Source: Tardiphaga alba
Lineage (GTDB): Bacteria > Pseudomonadota > Alphaproteobacteria > Rhizobiales > Xanthobacteraceae
Direction of reading: 5' to 3'
DNA: 64,000 nt
Assembly (NCBI RefSeq): GCF_018279705.1
Contig: NZ_CP036498.1
Location: 1,877,001-1,941,000, forward strand
Part shown: positions 60,489-64,000 of the stretch, piece by piece
Numbering within the stretch: the first letter of the stretch is position 1
How the letters are laid out: each line of letters begins with the position of its first letter
Made by a program: the position numbers and the translations under genes
The notes under the pieces: generated by a model
What the model was told of the DNA's origin: nothing
Databases searched by the model: none
Seen by the model: only the letters and a program-made list of their open reading frames with translations

Positions 60489-61313
60489 TTACGTGCTGCC
60501 GTTGGGCAAACTGCTCAACAACGCCTGCAAGGTCAGGATCGTGGAACGGTCGGCGATGCCGTCGATCCGCTCCGGCCGGAAGTGACGCTGGAATGCGGTG
60601 ACCACTTCCATCGTGGCGGCGTTGTATTCCCCGCTCGTCTCGATGCCATAGCCATAGGCGGCCAGCGCCTGTTGGAGTGCGAGCACCTCGTCGCCTTCGG
60701 CGCCGACCTTCATGCCCTCGCCCGGCGTGATGGGTGCGGGATGAGCCCAGTGACCGACGCCCGAACTGGCGAGCAGATGCCACGGAAATTTCTCGCCGGG
60801 ATCTTTCTTGCGCGCCGGTGCGACGTCGGAATGGCCGAGCACGCGCTGGGTCGGAAAGTCGTGACGCAGCAGGATGCCGCGACAGAGCGCGGTCACCGCG
60901 GCGATCTGCCGGCTCGGATAGTCGGGATAGCCCCAGTCATGGCCACGATTGATGATCTCGATGCCGATCGAGCAGGAATTGATATCGTCCTCGCCGGCCC
61001 AGAATGAAGAGCCGGCATGCCATGCACGCTGCGACTCCGGCACGGTCTGGATGATGCGGCCGTCTTCCAGCACGATGTAGTGGGCGGAGACGTCAGTGCC
61101 GTCGCTGCAGAGCCGCGTGATCGCACCTTCCGCGTCGGGCATGCCGGTGTAGTGCAGCACGATCATGTTGGGCACGAGGCCCTTGTTCCGCTCACCGAAA
61201 TTGGGCGACGGGATCACGTCCGACACGACGGAGGAGTCCGGCGTGAAGGTCGGGAGGTTCGCGACGCCCTTGGGAATGGGCAGGGGGCGTTGGCGCTTTT
61301 CGGTTCCGGTCAA
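60489..61313 (-). CDS. N-acetylmuramoyl-L-alanine amidase (AmpD-like) with PG-binding domain
   Basis: The 274-residue protein has an Amidase_2 domain: NMIVLHYTGMPDAEGAI with a zinc His, VSAHYIVLEDGRIIQTVPESQRAWHAG, and VLGHSDVAPARKKDPGEKFPW with the remaining His and Asp ligands, then a C-terminal peptidoglycan-binding domain (GDEVLALQQALAAYGYGIETSGEYNAATMEVVTAFQRHF). No signal peptide is seen, so it acts on cytoplasmic anhydro-muropeptides in cell-wall recycling. It is divergent from the dcw cluster. Confidence 0.92.
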   Translation of the reverse strand: MTGTEKRQRPLPIPKGVANLPTFTPDSSVVSDVIPSPNFGERNKGLVPNMIVLHYTGMPDAEGAITRLCSDGTDVSAHYIVLEDGRIIQTVPESQRAWHAGSSFWAGEDDINSCSIGIEIINRGHDWGYPDYPSRQIAAVTALCRGILLRHDFPTQRVLGHSDVAPARKKDPGEKFPWHLLASSGVGHWAHPAPITPGEGMKVGAEGDEVLALQQALAAYGYGIETSGEYNAATMEVVTAFQRHFRPERIDGIADRSTILTLQALLSSLPNGST

Positions 61314-61808
61314 TCTTTCAAACTCGTCGGGGCATCATGGCCACATGCGCGGAGGCTGTCGCAAGGGGAGGGCAATATCCCGATAGGGACGCGGTTGCGC
61401 AACGACGATGAGCCGGTTTTGCCCTTTTATTTCATGGCTGTGGGGTCGGTGCACCAGCACTACGATACAACCGTCGAACAGTAATTGAGTCGTTTCGTGA
61501 ACGGCGGAGCAACGCTTTCTTAACGCTAAGTGACGTTACTGAAGGGTGAAGCGCTGACCTCCGTTGAGGGCGGCCAAAGTTCCATTTTGACGCCCAATCC
61601 CATGGCTTTCCACCATCTTCCATGCGGACGAATGCTCATCCCGTCGAACCGCGTGAATGACGCGTCGAGGCGGACCGATCACTGCGCGACGCAGCGGACA
61701 AACCGCGCGGCGCGACGACATCTGAGGCGCCATGGGCCGATCGCCAACCGGTTCGGCTCGGCGTCTCGCAACGAAGGAACGGAACTTGTTGCCCGTTCGT
61801 GTGCGCGT
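61314..61808. other. 495-base intergenic region, dcw leader
   Basis: No convincing gene is found. It lies between the leftward amidase and rightward rsmH genes and should contain the dcw promoter. The usual first gene mraZ is not present here. An in-frame upstream extension of rsmH to 61530 is Arg-rich, unlike the family, and is rejected. Confidence 0.5.
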
Positions 61809-62801
61809 ATGACCATCGACGCCCGACATATCTCCGTGCTTGGCCCGGAAGCCGTCGAGATGCTGGCGCCGCGCGCCGGTGGCGTCTATGTCGATGCCAC
61901 CTTCGGTGCGGGTGGCTATTCGCGCATGATCCTGGCCACCGAAGGCACCCGCGTGATCGCGATCGATCGCGACCGGACCGCCATCGCTGGCGGTTTCAAT
62001 CTGGTCGATTCCTCTGACGGCCGCCTCACGCTGGTCGAGGATCGCTTCTCCAATCTTGCTGATGTCTGCGCGGCGCAGGGCGAACCGCTCGTCGATGGCG
62101 TCGTCATGGATGTCGGCGTGTCCTCGATGCAGCTCGATCAGGCGGAGCGCGGCTTCTCGTTCCGCTTCGACGGTCCGCTCGACATGCGCATGGGGCAGGA
62201 TGGTCCGAGCGCTGCGGATGTCGTCGCCAAGGCGTCCGAAGCCGATCTCGCCAATATCATTTATATCTTCGGCGAAGAGCGCCACTCGCGCTCCGTCGCG
62301 CGCGCGATCATCGCTGCGCGCAAGGAAGCGACGATCACCACGACCAAGCAGCTCGTCGAGATCATCTCCAAGGTGGTCTGGGCGAAGCCCGGCGAGATCC
62401 ATCCGGCGACACGGACGTTTCAGGCGCTGCGCATTTTCGTGAATGCTGAACTCGATGAGTTGCATATGGCGCTCGCAGCCGCCGAACAGGTGCTGAAGCC
62501 CGGCGGTCGGCTGTCGGTGGTGTCGTTCCATTCGCTGGAAGACCGCATCGTCAAGAACTTCATCGCCGAGCGCAGCAAGACCGGTGGCGGTTCGCGCCAT
62601 CTGCCCGAGATCGCGCAGACCAAGCCGCGTTTCAAGCTCGTCAACAAGCGTCCGATCGTCGCCAGCGACGAGGAAACCAAGGCGAATCCGCGCGCCCGAT
62701 CCGCGAAGCTGCGCGGCGCCGAGCGCACCGATGCGCCGGCGCAGGATGCCGGGCCGTTGCCGCACTGGCCGACGCTCGCAACCGTGTTGCGGGGAGGCTG
62801 A
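61809..62801 (+). CDS. rsmH: 16S rRNA (cytosine(1402)-N4)-methyltransferase RsmH
   Basis: The 330-residue SAM-dependent methyltransferase begins [36 protein letters not shown] and has [69 protein letters not shown], and [18 protein letters not shown]. It methylates C1402 of 16S rRNA at the P site. It is the first dcw gene here, followed 2 bases later by ftsL. No clear ribosome-binding site precedes the ATG. Confidence 0.95.
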   Translation: MTIDARHISVLGPEAVEMLAPRAGGVYVDATFGAGGYSRMILATEGTRVIAIDRDRTAIAGGFNLVDSSDGRLTLVEDRFSNLADVCAAQGEPLVDGVVMDVGVSSMQLDQAERGFSFRFDGPLDMRMGQDGPSAADVVAKASEADLANIIYIFGEERHSRSVARAIIAARKEATITTTKQLVEIISKVVWAKPGEIHPATRTFQALRIFVNAELDELHMALAAAEQVLKPGGRLSVVSFHSLEDRIVKNFIAERSKTGGGSRHLPEIAQTKPRFKLVNKRPIVASDEETKANPRARSAKLRGAERTDAPAQDAGPLPHWPTLATVLRGG

Positions 62802-62803
62802 GC

Positions 62804-63199
62804 ATGCGCATCATCCATCTCCTCGTCATCGGTGTTCTGGTTTTCGCAGCCGCCTATGTCTATCGCATCAAGATGGAATCCACGGTGCGCACCGAAAAGG
62901 TGCTGCGCCTGCATGCCGATATCCGCGAGCAGCGCGACGCCATCGCGTCCCTGCGCGCCGAATGGGCCAAGCTGGATGCGCCGATGCGCCTGCAGGGCCT
63001 CGCCGAGCGTCACCTCAAGCTGCAGCCCATGACGGCGCAGCAGTTCGACAATCTCAAGAAGCTTCCCGATCGCCCGCCGAATTTCGCACGGCCGGGCACG
63101 CCCGATCCCATCGGCGCCATGCTCAACAGCATCGATCCCGACGTCGTCGTGACCGGATCTGTGCCCGACAAGGCTGATCGGCCGGAGGATCGGCAATGA
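62804..63199 (+). CDS. ftsL: cell division protein FtsL
   Basis: The 131-residue bitopic protein has a short cytoplasmic start, one membrane segment (IIHLLVIGVLVFAAAYVYRI), and a periplasmic coiled coil (STVRTEKVLRLHADIREQRDAIASLRAEWAKLDAPMRLQGLAERHLKLQPM), then a Pro-rich tail. FtsL with FtsB and FtsQ activates FtsWI at the septum. The position between rsmH and ftsI is diagnostic. Its stop overlaps the ftsI start by 4 bases. Confidence 0.9.
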   Translation: MRIIHLLVIGVLVFAAAYVYRIKMESTVRTEKVLRLHADIREQRDAIASLRAEWAKLDAPMRLQGLAERHLKLQPMTAQQFDNLKKLPDRPPNFARPGTPDPIGAMLNSIDPDVVVTGSVPDKADRPEDRQ

Positions 63200-64000
63200 A
63201 CCATCAGCCGCCAGCCAACACACCGATCGAGCGTCCGCCGGAGCCCTGGCGTCAGCGGTTGATCCGCACGCTGCTTTACGGGAAGAACACCGACCGTGCT
63301 GCCAAGGCGCGTGCGCGTGTCGGTCTCGCCATGCTCGCCTTCGGCGCTGTCTATGGCATCATCGCGGTGCGTCTCGTCGTATTCGCCGTCAATGGCGACA
63401 GCCATGCGGAACGGCGTGCATCGCGCGATGCGATTGCGACTGCGCGTCCCGATATTCTCGACCGTAACGGCACGATCCTCGCGACTGACGTGAAGTCGCC
63501 GTCGCTGTTCTCCGAGCCGCGCCGCATCATCGACAAGGACGAGGCCGCGGAGCTGCTCACCGGCGCGCTGCCTGATCTCGACGGCGCCGAGGTGCGCGAG
63601 CGCATCAACAGCCGCAAGGGTTTTGCCTGGCTGAAGCGCGATATCACGCAGCAGCAGCAGCGCGACATCCATCGCCTGGGCATTCCCGGCATCGGCTTCC
63701 TGCGTGAGAACAAGCGCGTCTATCCGAATGGATCGACGGTATCGCATGTGATCGGCCTGACCAATATCGACAATCAGGGCATCGCCGGCATCGAGAAGTG
63801 GCTGGATAACAATGGTCTCGCAGACCTGCATCGCGCCGGCTTCGCGTCGGACCGCATGCAGAATCCCGTCGAGCTCGCGCTCGATACGCGTGTCGAGCAC
63901 GCGCTGCGTGACGAACTGTTGAAAGCGAAAGCGAAGTTCAGCGCCAAGGCGGCGTCCGGCCTCGTGTCCAATATCCGCACCGGCGAGATCGTCGCCATGG
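63196..64000 (+). CDS. ftsI: penicillin-binding protein 3 FtsI (partial, 3' truncated by window edge)
   Basis: The open frame starts ATGA, overlapping ftsL, and runs off the window after about 268 residues. It shows a cytoplasmic basic head, a membrane segment (ARVGLAMLAFGAVYGIIAVRLVVFAV), then ARPDILDRNGTILATDV, typical of the PBP dimerisation domain, NSRKGFAWLKRDITQQQQRDI and GIEKWLDNN. FtsI is the septal peptidoglycan transpeptidase. The catalytic SxxK region lies beyond the window. Confidence 0.93.
   Translation, partial: MNHQPPANTPIERPPEPWRQRLIRTLLYGKNTDRAAKARARVGLAMLAFGAVYGIIAVRLVVFAVNGDSHAERRASRDAIATARPDILDRNGTILATDVKSPSLFSEPRRIIDKDEAAELLTGALPDLDGAEVRERINSRKGFAWLKRDITQQQQRDIHRLGIPGIGFLRENKRVYPNGSTVSHVIGLTNIDNQGIAGIEKWLDNNGLADLHRAGFASDRMQNPVELALDTRVEHALRDELLKAKAKFSAKAASGLVSNIRTGEIVAM

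Overview
The window reads as a chromosomal segment of an alphaproteobacterium of the Bradyrhizobiaceae (Nitrobacteraceae). The support is codon usage rich in G/C, several intergenic palindromic repeat families typical of Bradyrhizobium, Rhodopseudomonas and Afipia-like genomes, a perfect Irr box (ICE) in front of bacterioferritin, EcfG-type stress promoters, and the gene content. The genus cannot be fixed from the sequence alone. It is mostly housekeeping and accessory chromosome; I see no phage, integrase, insertion sequence, CRISPR array or tRNA.

Layout. 1-10.5 kb: aromatic acid / acyl-CoA catabolism (2-aminobenzoate-CoA ligase, RidA, enoyl-CoA hydratase), two paralogous branched-chain-type solute-binding proteins, an AraC regulator divergent from an MFS transporter, a LuxR-type regulator, and two small genes flanking a symmetrical EcfG-like promoter. 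10.5-24 kb: SMP-30 lactonase, GNAT, a TetR/MFS pair with a palindromic operator, MoxR ATPase and VWA protein with rhodanese and mercaptopyruvate sulfurtransferase, a frameshifted diguanylate cyclase, a frameshifted L,D-transpeptidase and a hydroxyacid dehydrogenase. 24-34 kb: ettA, tam, UPF0114 protein, lytic transglycosylase, two glycine-zipper secreted proteins, the iron-storage pair bfd (frameshifted) and bfr, and small enzymes. 34-38 kb: a collagen-like protein, a ParD/ParE-type module with a broken toxin, a stand-alone Fis-type HTH protein behind a CtrA-like site, and hypotheticals.

38-43 kb: a complete thiO-thiS-thiG-thiE-thiC operon led by a TPP riboswitch. 43-59 kb: lytic transglycosylase, polytopic membrane protein, OmpR/EnvZ-type two-component pair, two PRC-barrel proteins (one with an EcfG promoter), DUF4403 protein, a second L,D-transpeptidase, a 28-residue membrane peptide gene, aldehyde dehydrogenase, an extensin-like lipoprotein, and a TetR-EmrAB efflux locus with a perfect 21-bp operator. 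59-64 kb: rnpB on the minus strand, a tandem pair of small membrane proteins, an AmpD-type amidase and the start of the dcw cluster (rsmH, ftsL, ftsI, the last cut by the window edge).

Two themes stand out. Cell-envelope remodelling enzymes are dense (two L,D-transpeptidases, two lytic transglycosylases, an amidase, an M15-like extensin protein, ftsI). Four genes each carry one single-base indel (diguanylate cyclase, L,D-transpeptidase, bfd, parE), three of them apparent losses from G/C runs or a near-identical repeat, so sequence error must be excluded before calling them pseudogenes. I found no convincing entirely new system. The best candidates for a second look are the bidirectional EcfG promoter, the collagen-like protein, the 28-residue membrane peptide and the repeats that supply stop codons.
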